Of a stretch of DNA of 64,000 nt, positions 25,401-36,844 are shown piece by piece. The notes beneath the pieces are model-generated. The model searched no databases and was not told where the DNA came from. It saw nothing but the letters and a program-made list of their open reading frames with translations. The DNA lies in NCBI GenBank assembly GCA_963969395.1, contig OZ017798.1:23738173-23802172 (forward strand), in the 5' to 3' direction. The stretch's first letter is position 1, and every line of letters begins with the position of its first letter. Source of the stretch: Pseudoscleropodium purum (Eukaryota; Streptophyta; Bryopsida; Hypnales; Brachytheciaceae). The translations under genes were made by a program, and so were the position numbers.

Positions 25401-25557
25401 GACCACGACTCGTCGACGGTGAGCTCCGCCAGGAAGGGCGCATGAGCCTCAGCGACGAAAGGAGAGGCGAGGGCAGAGGGCTTGCAATACGCTCTGGCTG
25501 TGTCGACGCCATCGCCACGTCCACGACGTGTTGCAAATCGTAATCATCGGTTGCCAT
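22468..25557 (-). CDS. PHL: MYB-CC (PHR1-like) transcription factor, long paralogue
   Basis: This is a predicted phosphate-response transcription factor of the PHR1-like class. I model eight exons: 25557-25186, 24940-24785, 24512-24419, 24299-24150, 23900-23790, 23532-23475, 23269-23200 and 22968-22468. All phases close, giving 503 residues. The N-terminus (1-124) is Pro/Ser-rich. Exon 2 carries a [15 protein letters not shown] stretch recalling the DW..WAD motif ahead of the MYB domain in PHR1. The MYB domain (about 233-288) runs from [13 protein letters not shown] through [15 protein letters not shown] to SHLQKYRLI. The MYB-CC coiled coil (about 318-366) contains [22 protein letters not shown]. 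The tail is Ser/Pro-rich with an RGRG patch. Of the three PHR1 residues that bind inositol pyrophosphates, Lys and Arg are kept and His is Tyr. The inner Met at 24294 is not the start: exon 3 and its reading frame are conserved in the paralogue. A TATATAAG lies upstream at 26139-26146. The gene converges on the shorter paralogue. Confidence 0.85.
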
Positions 25558-26138
25558 GACCAATCCTGAATCCTGCTTCTCCTCAGAAGGAGATCCGATC
25601 CTGCACGAAACCTTGCAAGCTTCTCAACGAGTTACGAGTCCGAGTGCTCAAGATTACCCACACCTTAACTTGTGCAAGGAATCGATCACCGTGGAGGTAA
25701 GTTATTTATCGTTTCAGTAGACTGCGGAAGTAACCGGAGCGGCGGTAAAAGTTTTCTTCTTCCAGGTTGCAAAATAACCTTGTGGACATAAAAAAGCTTT
25801 TGGTGCCACCGGAGCGCTCCACTTGCAGTGGGTTCATACTTCTAACAGTGTCTTCACGAAGCTAGCGTCCTGCTCATGCACACAGATTCTCATAATTGTT
25901 TCGCCGCCCCAAACGGACAAGTTTCTTAGAGCTTGATCCACCGCTATGTTATTCTAACGAGTTGAGGTGATCAAACCGGAATCCTCAGGCCGTGGAAGGC
26001 ACCCCGTCATCGTGGAATCTGAAACACCAACAAGCAACTAGCGCCAATCCATTCTCAGTGCCATCTCTAGCTAAGATGCGTACTTAGCCGTGCACCACGC
26101 GGCTCTCAGACTAGACTAGAGCCGTTCCGAAACCCCAA

Positions 26139-26146
26139 CTTATATA
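26139..26146 (-). promoter_or_regulatory. TATA box of the long MYB-CC gene
   Basis: TATATAAG on the - strand would set a start near 26110 and a leader of about 550 nt before the ATG at 25557. The same octamer serves the paralogue. The distance to the ATG is long, so a leader intron or a second promoter is possible. Confidence 0.5.
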
Positions 26147-26149
26147 CTC

Positions 26150-27740
26150 ACTAGTGCAAGTACACCCTTCCCTGGCTGGTGCTAGAACGAAAGGAAAAAT
26201 TGATATCAGCTTTGTTTCCCCTCCTAAAAAATCAGAAGTTTCCCAAGTAACTTTATTTGCACTGGGGACGGGGGAACCAGGGACGGGCGAACCGGGGGCG
26301 GGAGAACTAGAGACAAGCGGCAATCAAGGAAACTCAGTGGCGAGCACAAATTTCCCTGGTTGGCGACACTGTGAACCGGGAATGGCAATCCGGGAACCAG
26401 AAACGAGACAAGAGATCACGCGCAACAGAAAAAAGCTAGAAATTCAGACATCATCATACATCAGTGTCCGATTAATTGAAACAGACGTGGAATTCTAGCG
26501 CAACGGTATACGTAGCGTGCAGCAGCAGCAGCACGTACGATACATGAACACGAATACCCCTGTATCACCAACAAACTGACAAAGCCACGCAAATCAAAGC
26601 AAGCAAGCAAGCCAACAAGCCCGCCAATCGAATCCTGGAGAATTCGTGCTGGCAATAGATTCGGCACGAACTCAAGCCAGTTTCCTTGGCTTATCCGGAC
26701 TTCCCTTTCAGTAGCTCGCTGGAGCCTCATCATTGGTGGGATGCCAGGAGTCTGCTGCAGGGACCAAGCTCTTCAACAGGGCCCAGGCGAATATGCTTTG
26801 TGTATTTTTGGGTGGGGGAGGGCGGACAAGCACCGCCGACAGGGTCGGAACTTCAGGGGACGAAACTGCCTGCCGAGAGGTTTAGTAAAGGAAACGACTT
26901 CATCTGCAGGAGCGTTCATACCTTCGTACAATTGCCGTTGCCGTAGGGAGAGACTGCAAGACTGCTAGCTTGTTTACACTCCCTGCCAGCAGGCGCAGGG
27001 AGTCCCAAATCGGGTTATGCAGGTGCAAGGCTCCCTTCAGCGGGTTCCTCTAGGAAACAAAACAACAAAACTGCATGGCCTGGGAGGGGAATCTTATTTT
27101 TAGGAGGGCCAATGCTTTGCTCATCATGTCATCGATCCATCATGAACCAGCTCGAGATTCCGCAGTTGCCCTTCATATCGGAGAGCCTCTCCTTCCTGGA
27201 AACTCAGCTCAAGGCCCCTTTGCACCCCCTTTTGAACTAGTTGGGCACCCCATGGCTCCTTATTTGCAGGCAGCTCGGTTGACTCTGCAAGCCACCGTCG
27301 AGACCACCATTTGTACAGAGAATCGCTTTGTTAAGCAGTTCACTTGGCAAACGTTCGTCACGACTGTTGAGTTAGTAAAAAATTAACCATAGTTTTGAGT
27401 TTTGCAACGCCTACAAATTCTATATCGATCACTCCTCATTTCTGATCAACATGTTATCAATGATAGCACCATGAAGGACACGGATCACCCATGAAGGACG
27501 GGTATTTTTATTGGTTGATTTTGCCTTTTGGTTGAATTTTTTCAACTGCGAAAAGTAGGGAAGTACAGAATCACCCGAAGATACCGAAAACGGATCACTG
27601 GACCAAGAAGACGTAAAATTGATTTTTACAGAGGAAAAAAGTGCATGGACCCTGACCAGTGGGAACCTGCCACAAGCCTTCGTGGCACTAGCGCAATTAT
27701 GGAAAGACGGAGTCTGATGAGAGGCTCAAACCTATAGGAG
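26150..27740. other. GC-rich stretch upstream of the long MYB-CC gene
   Basis: This is genic-looking composition without a recognised gene. It includes a GC-rich run of about three 15-bp units (26263-26308), short overlapping frames on both strands, and the open frame 27075-27386. It may contain distal promoter sequence or non-coding exons. Confidence 0.35.
27075..27386 (+). CDS. Possible small protein, 103 residues, unknown
   Basis: This is an open frame from an ATG at 27075, with a second in-frame ATG at 27126 that would give 86 residues. The composition is balanced rather than low-complexity (IHHEPARDSAVALHIGEPLL early, a Thr/Val-rich end). No domain, signal or splice partner is recognised. 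It ends just where the DNA returns to AT-rich, so it may be the remnant or last exon of a gene. It is offered only because it is the most protein-like frame in this stretch. Confidence 0.2.
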   Translation: MAWEGNLIFRRANALLIMSSIHHEPARDSAVALHIGEPLLPGNSAQGPFAPPFELVGHPMAPYLQAARLTLQATVETTICTENRFVKQFTWQTFVTTVELVKN

Positions 27741-27899
27741 AGTGCAAAATTTTTGCCCCCACAAATCTCCACTAGTGATCTCAAATCTAGCTAAATTTTG
27801 TAAAAAATCTTGTTGGCATTTGGGACTACAAAAATTTCACAAACCAAATCCTTGAAGGTAGTCATAAATTTCAATAAATTTTGCAAAAAATTTAACTGG

Positions 27900-29103
27900 A
27901 AAACCTTCACCACATTCGGCATTTCTAAACAATGAAGGATTAAATCAAGTCACCTTCACTACATTTGTATTTTCTTAATAGTGGGGATTAAAATCAAGTC
28001 ACCTTCACCATATCTGCATTTCTTGACAGGGGACTAAAATCAAGTCACCCTCACCCCATCTCTACTTTTAGACAATGAGGGGCTAAAATCATGTCACCCT
28101 AATTGTATTTGCATTTCTTAACAATGAGGGGCTAAAATCAAGTCATCTTCACCACATTCAGCATTTCTTGATAGTGAGGGCCTGAGCCATGAGGAACTAA
28201 ATCAAATCACCTTCAATCTTTCACCAGATTCTGCCTATTCACATTGAGTGGCTAAAATCAAATCACCTTCAATCCTTCACCAGATTCTACCTATTCACAT
28301 TGAGTGGCTAAAATCAAATCACCTTCAACACATTTGACATTTCTTGATAGTGAGGGCCTAAGGGGCTAAATCAAGTCACCTTCACGACATTTGGCATTTC
28401 TTGACAGTGAAGGCCTGAGGGGCTAAATCAAGTCACCTTTAGTCCTTCACCACATTCTGCCTATTCACACTGAGTGGCTAAAATCAAGTCACCTTCACCA
28501 CATTCTACATTTCTAGACAATGAATGGCTAAAATCAACTTTAATCAAGTCACCTTCACCACATCTATATTTCTTAACAAATAAGGGCTAAAATCTCATCA
28601 CCCTTACCACATCTGCACTTCTAGACAATGAAGAGCTAAAATCATGTCACCTTATCACATCTACATTTCTTGACAATGAAGCACTAAACACATCACCTTC
28701 ACTACATTTTGCCTATTCACAATGAGGGGCTAAAATCAAGTCATCTTCACCACATTTACATTTCTTGATAGTGAGGCACTAAAATCAAGTCAACCTTACT
28801 ATGTCTAAATTTCTAAACAATAGAGGGCTAATAATCACCTTACTCTTACCACATCTACATTTCTAAATAGTGAAGGGCTAAAATCAAGTTGCCTTCTCCA
28901 CATTCTACTTATTCACATTAATGGGCTAAAATCACAACACCCTCATCACATTTTGCCTATTCACAGTGAGGGGCTAAAACCACATCAACTTCACTACATT
29001 TTGCCAATTCACATTGAGGGGATAAAATCAAATCTCCTTCACCACATTCTGCATTTTCAAAAGTGAGAGGCTAAAATCACATCATCTTTACTACATTCTA
29101 CAT
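27900..29103. repeat. Minisatellite 1, ~49-bp period
   Basis: About 24 diverged units follow the pattern GGCTAAAATCAAGTCACC, TTCACCACATTC, TGCATTTCTTGACAATGAGG. Unit length varies around 49 bp and some units are longer or compounded. The same unit fills 34310-34955 and 35480-35757. It is non-coding. Confidence 0.9.
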
Positions 29104-29963
29104 CTAAATTGTCTTCCAAGAGAAGAAGTGTAAATGACTTGGTAGATGGGGTTGCAAATTGATCCTTTATCCATGAATTCATTGAATAGTTGTGGATTTC
29201 AACATAGGAAGTGAATTTGGAGTTGAAGTGGCTTAATTTTGTCTCTTTATATAGCTTAGACATTATCTTGAATTCCACATGAGATTCCACATTTGAATTG
29301 ATATTAAGAAGATGAAGTGCAAATTCTTTGACACAAAAGCTTTTAACATTGGTAAAATGTCAAGGTTGACTATAAAAAACATTTGCACTATTTTGCATCA
29401 CACCTTGCATGCTTATTTGTTTTTTTTATCATAACTTTAGGCTCCAAATGACTCAAGATTGATATATAAGTATTCGTGACTATTATAAACCTTGCTTCAA
29501 TTGTTTGGTATTTTCAAAAGTATTGAAAATTTCATATTGCAGCCACATTACTATAGAAATGAAAACTCCATTGCCATCTACATTTTAGAAACAGTCATTT
29601 GTATGGCAAAAGTTTTACCTCCCCAACAAGGTTAAGTTAAGCTTATAGTAATTGCTAGCTCTAAAAGCAACCGTTAAAAGAAATCATGACATAGAGGTAC
29701 ATTTTGCTTTCTTCAATGTACAAATAGTGCACATTTGAGGAGGTGGTCTCTTATAGTGACCACTACACCTTAATTTCAAAAATTCATAACTAATTCCATA
29801 AAGGTCCAAAACATATGAAATAGCTTGGGTTCAATGCCAAATTGCCAATTCCATTTTTCTTCCCATGAAAATTAACCAAAAATTATTTCAAGGAGTTTAG
29901 CTTCCCCCAAACGCAATCAGCTCTTAAATGGTGGCTTCAAGAGCAGATTCCGCTTAGTTTAGA
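29104..29963 (+). repeat. Tail of repeat block 1 (duplicated at 35757-36590)
   Basis: This ~0.86-kb segment follows minisatellite 1. It is collinear with 35757-36590 in the same orientation, roughly 6650 bp away, sharing 'gaatttggagttgaagtg', 'attttgtct' and 'caaatgactcaagattgata'. Minisatellite plus tail therefore behaves as one repeated unit. No coding capacity is seen. Confidence 0.8.
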
Positions 29964-30277
29964 AACTTGGACTACTTTCAGAGACTTAGTTGGGACTGAC
30001 TGTAGTGATTGGCTTTGGGTGGGATGGACAACTGAAAAGTTCATGGTGAAAGTTCTGTCTAACTTAACTTATATCAGAAGTTGAAACAGGTCTGTCTTGG
30101 TCAGAACTGAGAGCGCAATCAACAAATTTTATGTCTGTGAGTTTGGTTGGTTATTCGCCACGGGAATGTACGCCCGATAAAAAATCGGTCTGAGATTTGA
30201 CAGCCTTTGCTTTTGAACGGAATTCATGGGATGGCAACCCAGTGCTCATCTTCTTCAGAGTTCCATTCGGCCGCTTC

Positions 30278-30396
30278 AATAAGTTTTTGACGTTTTGGAT
30301 ATCACTGAAGTTACATCCTTGACTACAGTGGAATGTGTGGACATCAGTCCATTTTGTCCCCATACCACGATAGAAACACTTTTCAGTACACTAGCC
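30278..30396 (+). repeat. 119-bp direct repeat, copy 1
   Basis: It is nearly identical to 31139-31257 (a handful of substitutions). It lies 10 bp before the TTAA that opens the element 30411-31135; the other copy starts at that element's far TTAA. Overlapping open frames are incidental. Confidence 0.9.
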
Positions 30397-30410
30397 ATTC
30401 AGCTGCTTAA

Positions 30411-31135
30411 CCCTGAAACGCCTGGGCCTACGGCCACTGGTTTCACACGGCATTGTCCTCACTTAGTTTGTTGCCGCTTTGTAGTAGATGTGTATGAAAA
30501 TTTTTATTTTTATTTTTTAGAGATGAAGCTACATGTTTTCTATACTTCATGAAAATTTTAAACTTTTTTGAGAATTTTTGATTTTATACAAATTTTTGAA
30601 GAAAAAGTGAAGAAAAAATCATATCAAATAAAAATTATCTCAAAAAATTTGAAAATTTCACCATGTGTGTACATTACAGTGAAAAACATCATGGTGTAAA
30701 TTTAGTTTCCGTGTCATTATATAATTCTCATTTAATTCTCATTAAAAATAGAGTTGAAGTTCAAATTACAATAAAATATTCAATTTTACGAATTTTTCCA
30801 AAATTCAAATTGGAGTAGAAACTAGAGTAGAAGACCTTCATTTCATTAGTTGGACTCAAACTCAAAAAAAATCATTTTCAAGGAGAAATTTCAGATTTAC
30901 TCAATTTCCCAAAATACACTGAAATGGCAAATTTTGCCATTCGTTTTTTTTCATTACTTCTCAATTATATAAAAATAAACATAAAATAGACCAAAAACTC
31001 CATTGGACACTCTTTGTAACTCAACATACAAGGTCATTAAAAAAAAGAATGGATGAAAAATCTATTGTTGAGGTCTTCTTGTGACCACCTGAAATCATCC
31101 AGAAGCCACGAAATGGCTCCCTGGGCATTCCAGGG
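30411..31135. mobile_element. TTAA-flanked element, family E
   Basis: The element is 725 bp, bounded by TTAA at 30407-30410 and 31136-31139. The left end is CCCTGAAACGCCTGGG and the right end reversed is CCCTGGAATGCCCAGGG, a clear imperfect terminal inverted repeat richer in GC than the interior. The interior differs from families A to D and has no transposase. This is the cleanest terminal structure in the window outside the CCCCTAAAG group. Confidence 0.6.
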
Positions 31136-31138
31136 TTA

Positions 31139-31257
31139 AATAAGTTTTTCACGTTTTGGATATCACTTAAGTTACATCCTTGACTACAGTGAAATGTGTG
31201 GACATCAGTCCGTTTTGTCCCCATACCACGATAGAAACACTTTTCAGTACACTAGCC
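31139..31257 (+). repeat. 119-bp direct repeat, copy 2
   Basis: This is the partner of 30278-30396. It starts at the right-hand TTAA of the element 30411-31135. Together the two copies look like a segmental duplication with the element in the intervening DNA, or a very small terminal-repeat element of about 980 bp. Confidence 0.9.
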
Positions 31258-33558
31258 GGTTACTTCTAGCCAGAGTAACTGTAGTAATGTTGTTTTCAAC
31301 TGTAAGTTTGCATTGAAAATATGTGACAAAAATCCTGAGTTTGCTAATCAAATCCCAATCCCCACAATCAAAATTTTAATATTAACAGGTTTATATTACT
31401 TGCTAATTAGGGTGATTGCAAGAGAAAGCTATTGCCAGATTTTATGAATGCAAGGAGAGTCTCCAATTTGGGATGAAAAAATTGCATGAATAGAATTGAA
31501 AAGTGCATTTTGGTCCAGAATCAATATTTTAATATTAAAAATTTATGATACTTGGTAATAAAGCTGAGTGCAAGAAAAAGTTATCAATTTATGGATGCAA
31601 GGAGTCTCTAATTTTGGATGAGAAAATTGCATGAATAGAATTGAAAAGGTATTTTCATCCCAAATGTGGATGAATGTAGAAATTGAATACTTCACCAAAC
31701 TAGAAGTGACCGCCATCTTGATGCTTTCTTATAAAAGTAAAAAATAAACAAATAAACTCAACTTATCATAACTATTGAATTATTGATATCATTATAATTT
31801 ATTAAACAACGAGAATTCATATAATTTAAATTCTTCGCTCCATATAATTATTATGCTCCCCTCAATATATGACATGTTTTGTTCTTGTCAAGTTCTTAAT
31901 CCCACTTCTAAGTAAAAGTTTGAAAGGTAGAATTGGTAGAAATGCACTAATGAATGATCTAACAAGTTCTATCAAAATTTATAAATTATCATTTACAATA
32001 TGAATGTCAAAGATACATGAGGTTCTTGAGGTCTAAATCTAAAGTAAGGTGATCCAATACAACACCATTTTAAAGTCAACCTCCGTATGAAGGGGCTAGA
32101 CCTTTTATAACATTTTTTTCAATAAATTTTGCATGAATTGCCAATCGAAGTGACAATTAATTAATCTACTATAATTCTTATTTTTTGGAGTCTTGTAGAA
32201 TTAGTTGTGGAAAAATAAAAGTTGAAATTATTGGTCTATGAAAGTTCTCTTAAAGTATCTCTAACTTCTCAATATAGAGTTTGGGGCTTGGAGAGTTCTA
32301 CTAGATGCTGAAAAGAAAATTCATCATGGATGACAAATTCAATCATGTCATGATAAGAATCTAGAAGATGGCCTAAAGAAATATGTCGTTACCAGTCCTT
32401 TTGTTTGTGTTATACAGTGTTTGTTTGTTCATTGATTTCTGTTTGTCGTTCATTTGGTCATGGAATAGTTATGGCTTTGCTTGTACAATAAGGTTGCATC
32501 ATACTAGTCCTTCATTTGTCATTTTGTTCATGTCATCAGTGTCATTCTCTCTCAATAGTTAAATTTTTACTTGTACTTGTAAAGTTGCGTCCTTTCAAAC
32601 AGTGATTTGGATTGTGAGAGGGTGGTACAACACAAAACAATCTCATCCAATTTGACTTAAAAAATAAGAAAAAAGTGTATCTAACTTACTTTGATTTGGT
32701 GTTGGGATCCTTATTGAATTAGTTATGATTTTTTAAATTGAAAGTGGAAGGTAGTCAGTAGGTCACCTCTTGTGAATAGTTGTCAGTAGGTGGCAATACA
32801 GTTCTATTGTATGTCTAATTGAGTATCAAGCATAACTTTTGAAGCACTATTTAATTGAGTTTGAAATTTTTACTATAGGTGACTTTAGTAAATACAAACC
32901 TATTCATAATATTTTTACACCTTTACATTTTTGAGTCTTTTAACAATGGAATCTCAGTGCAAATTTTTTTGGCTTTCTAAACTTACAAAGTTCCTAACAA
33001 TAGTGGATTTTTTTCCTAATTTTAAAATTTATCTCTCTAATCTAAAATAATCAAAATGGTAAGGATAGGTTTTTGTGAAAATTAAACCCCCAATTATATA
33101 ATAATACTTGAGTATAGTAGTAGTATTTCTAGGAATCGGAGGAAGTTTTTTAGCCAAATGAATGACATCTTTGACAGCAATAGGGTGAAGAATAGATTCT
33201 TTCATTTGTCAAATCTTCTTTATTAAAAACTTATAAATAGCAAAGCAACAATAAATACAACTAGAAATGGATGATGGAGATTTCCTAGCCAAAGTGGCCA
33301 CTAGTACTCGAATTTAATAGTAGTACATATAGTATTGAATTCCCAAAATTGAAAAATGCAACAAACAATATATGCAATCATGCATGTGTTTGAAAATTAT
33401 TTTCACTTTGAACTTTGAACTTTAGATATATTGAAAACTTCAATATGTATCTTTATGTTGGAGGAAGTTCTTTGAGTTCAAACAATTTAAGCACACTCTA
33501 CCTTACAATCACTTTGCAAAATAATGTGTTTCTTTACCATTATGGAACTTCAATTACA
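31258..33558. other. AT-rich spacer, no gene seen
   Basis: There is a local near-duplication around 31390-31520 and 31540-31660 (a block ending 'tgcatgaatagaattgaaaa'). Otherwise I see no gene, RNA or delimited element. Confidence 0.5.
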
Positions 33559-33562
33559 TTAA

Positions 33563-34297
33563 CTCCAAAAAGTTTCTAACTATATTTTCACCAAAATTGC
33601 TCCAAAACTACCATTTTTAGCTCAAGACCTCAAGTATCCAATTTTAAGAAAAAAAATATTTTTGGATAGATGTAACCATAGGCCTTGTAGTATACTAGAT
33701 TGCAAGATGTGAAAAAAAATTCAAGAATTTCCATAGTGTAGATTGCAAGATATTAGCATTTAAATTGACAAAAATCTTTTTTTTTGTGCTTGTAAAAAAA
33801 TGGGTAGGTGCACTTCATAAGGTCAAATTTGAACTAAAAAAATATACAAAATGGTGGTGCTTCTTTAAATTCAAGGCAAGTTGGCTACATGCTTGAAAAA
33901 ATTTAGAACATTTGGAATAGTACAATATATAGAGAGAAAATAGTAAGTAGAAAGAAGTAGAAAATGATTCAAAATACTAAATTGTTAAGAATTTAGTTAT
34001 AGAATTGAAAAATGCCAATCACAATGGTCGTAATATTTTAATAAACAATCTATATCCAATTTAATTTTTTTTTAACATTGAAAATTAAGTGAAATAAAGG
34101 ACTTCAAAGTTTATCTTAGAATAGAGATTCTATAACTACCCAGAAACCTAAAATTCCTTATAAATCTTATCTCATTAATCAAAATAGAATGATTCAAATC
34201 TCAAATACATTTAAAATTTTAATTTTTGAAAAAAATAATTTTAAAATAAATTTTTGGGCTACCCAAAGATTAATGAATTTTACATATAATACAATAA
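33563..34297 (-). mobile_element. Family A element, reverse, first part (interrupted)
   Basis: TTAA at 33559-33562 is followed by CTCCAAAAAGTTTC. The body is the reverse complement of family A from its right end inward. At about 34297 it gives way to minisatellite 2. The missing remainder of family A reappears at 36629-36840. Confidence 0.55.
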
Positions 34298-34309
34298 CTA
34301 GACAACAAG

Positions 34310-34955
34310 GGCCACTAAAATCACATCATCTTTACCACATTCTACATTTTTTCATAGTGAGGTGCTAAAATCATGACCTTTACTACAATTTTCAATTCTT
34401 GACAATGAAAGGCTAGAATCAAATCACCTTCACCACATTCTGGATTTCTTGACAATGAGGGGCTAAAATCACATGATTTTTATCACATTCTACATTTCTA
34501 AACAACTCATTAGACAATGACGGGCTAAAATCAAGTCACCTAAAATCACATCATCTTTATTACATTTTACATTTTTAGATAACTTGTTAGACAATGAAGG
34601 GCTAAAATCATGTCATCTTTACCACATTCTGCATTTCTAGACAACTTGCTAGACAATAAGGGTCTAAAATCAAGTCACCTTCATCAAATCTATATATTTT
34701 TTTTAGTGAGGTACTAAAATCATGTCACCTTCACTACATTTTTCGATTCTTGATAGTGATGCTCTACAATCACGCCACCTTAACTACATTTTTTACTCTT
34801 AATAGCAATGCCCTAAAATCATGTCACCTTCATTACATTTTTCAATTCTTGATAATGAGGGGTTAAAATCTAGTCACCTTATCACATTTGCATTCTTAAA
34901 TAATGAGGGGCTAAAATCAAATCACCTTCACCACATTCTACATTTCTTAACTATC
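34310..34955. repeat. Minisatellite 2a, ~49-bp period
   Basis: The unit is the same as in minisatellite 1 (GGCTAAAATCA, TCACC, CACATTCTACATTTCT), with about a dozen diverged units. Non-satellite DNA at about 34960-35470 splits it from 2b. Confidence 0.85.
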
Positions 34956-35139
34956 CACTCAAAAGATGCCTCCTTCCTTGGTTTGCATTAGTTGTCCCCT
35001 CCCCTCCCTCAAAAATTTACAAGCCATTGATTGATTTTTTTTAAATGCTTACCCTTGAAATTGTTGTTGATTTCTCAAAAAATCACAAGTTATTGATCTT
35101 GAGAGATTTAATCTGAGCCATCCAAATATGAAATACGAA

Positions 35140-35310
35140 ATGAATATTGAATATGTACATAGTACCGGATACAAATATGGGATGAATACCAGATATGGGA
35201 TGAATATCAGATATGGATAAGGGATGAATACCAATATGGTTACGGATGAATATTGAATACGGATCCCAGAAACGAATATAGTATTGGGGTACAGATATAG
35301 GAAGAATTAT
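35140..35310. repeat. Short tandem repeat, 'atatgggatgaatacc'-type
   Basis: Imperfect units built on GATATGGGATGAATACCA repeat with variable spacers. The - strand frames here (35049-35379) read Tyr/Ile/Pro-rich because of the repeat and are not genes. Confidence 0.75.
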
Positions 35311-35479
35311 CCAATATTGATTGTCACTATATTGGTTTCTAAAAATTATAAGAGGAAGAAGGAGGAGGGGGAAGTGCAAATGAAAATTTAAAACCTTTAA
35401 AACTCAAAAATGAGCATTGTGAGTCACTTTTGGGTAGATAGTGGGTACTTCTCCTCACTATCCACTTAGAAGATGACTC

Positions 35480-35756
35480 TACATCACCTTCACCACATTT
35501 TGCATTTCTTAACAATAAGGTGCTAAAATCAAGTCACCTTCACCACATTCTACCTATATATTCATTTAGAAGGGAGCCTAAAATCAAGTCACCTTCATCA
35601 CATCTACATTTCTTGATACTAAGGGCTAAAATTATGTCATTTTTACCACATTTTGTTTTCTTGACATTGAGGCACTAAAATCATGCCACTTTCTCTATAT
35701 TTTTCAATTCTTGACAATGAAGGGCTAAAATCATGCCACCTTCACCACATTCTACA
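35480..35756. repeat. Minisatellite 2b, ~49-bp period
   Basis: This continues minisatellite 2a with about five units and leads directly into the duplicated tail, as minisatellite 1 does. Confidence 0.85.
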
Positions 35757-36590
35757 TCTAAATTGTCTTTTAGAAGAAGAGATGCAAGCAACTTGGTAGG
35801 TGGGGTTGCAAGTTGATCTTCCATCCACAGATTCATTGAATAGCTGTGGATTTCAACATGGGAAGTGAATTTGGAGTTGAAGTGACTTAATTTTGTCTAT
35901 CTATATAGCTTAGTCATTGTCTTGAATTCTACATGAGATTCCACATTTGAATTGATATTTGGGAAATGAGGTGTAAATTCTTTGATGCAAAAGCTTGGCA
36001 TTGACAAAAGGTCAAGGGAGATTACAAGAAACATCTCCACTATTTTGCATCAAAACCTTGCATGCTTATTTGTTTTTGGGTCATAACTTTAAGCTCCAAA
36101 TGACTCAAGATTGATATGTAAGTATTCATGACTATTATACACCTTGCCTCATTTTTTTGGTATTTTCGATAGTATTGAAAATTTCATAATGAAACCACAT
36201 TATTATAGAAATGAAAACTCCGTTGCCATCTACATTTTAGAAAATTTTCATCCATATGGCAAAAATTTCACCTCTCCAACAAGGTTAAGTTGAGCTTATA
36301 GTAGTTTGCTAGCTCCAAAAGAAATCATGACATAGAGGTACGTTTTTCTTTCTTCAACGTATCAAATAGTATACATTTGAGGAGGTGGTTGCATTTTGTG
36401 ACTACTACACTCTAATTTCAAAAGTTTGTAACTAATTCCATGAAGGTCCAAAAAATATGAAATGACTTGGGTTAGATGCCAATTCTATTTTTCTTCTTAC
36501 AAAATTTTTTCCAAGGAGTTTAGCTTTTGCAAAAAGGCAATTAATTCTTAGATGGTTACTTATAGAGCAAACTACCTTACCTTAGAATTT
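35757..36590 (+). repeat. Tail of repeat block 2
   Basis: It is collinear with 29104-29963 and non-coding. It ends close to the point where family A sequence resumes at 36629. Confidence 0.8.
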
Positions 36591-36628
36591 TTTTTCTTTT
36601 TCTAAACAAATAGAGAGAACCAAATAGT

Positions 36629-36840
36629 AATTTTTGGATGGCCCAAAGATCAATGAAAATTACATATCATACAATTACCTTTTAACCATGTAGTCGAAAA
36701 GTCATGAAAATTGTTGGGCCTTAAAAATACTCCTTGTACACATGTTGTATGAAAAATTCAAAGAAAATAAATAAAAATTTCATTTGTAGTGACCTGCCTC
36801 AAATCACTAAGTTGCCAAAAAGCACTGTTTGGTTTTTTAG
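36629..36840 (-). mobile_element. Family A element, reverse, second part
   Basis: The body matches the left end of family A in reverse ('agttgccaaaaagcactg', then 'ttttttagggg') and ends at TTAG (36841-36844, degraded TTAA). Its first ~50 bp repeat sequence already present at 34245-34297, so the two parts overlap. Confidence 0.5.
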
Positions 36841-36844
36841 GGGT

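Noticed and set aside
35049..35379. Tyr/Ile/Pro-rich - strand frames
   Set aside because: These are readings of the short tandem repeat at 35140-35310.
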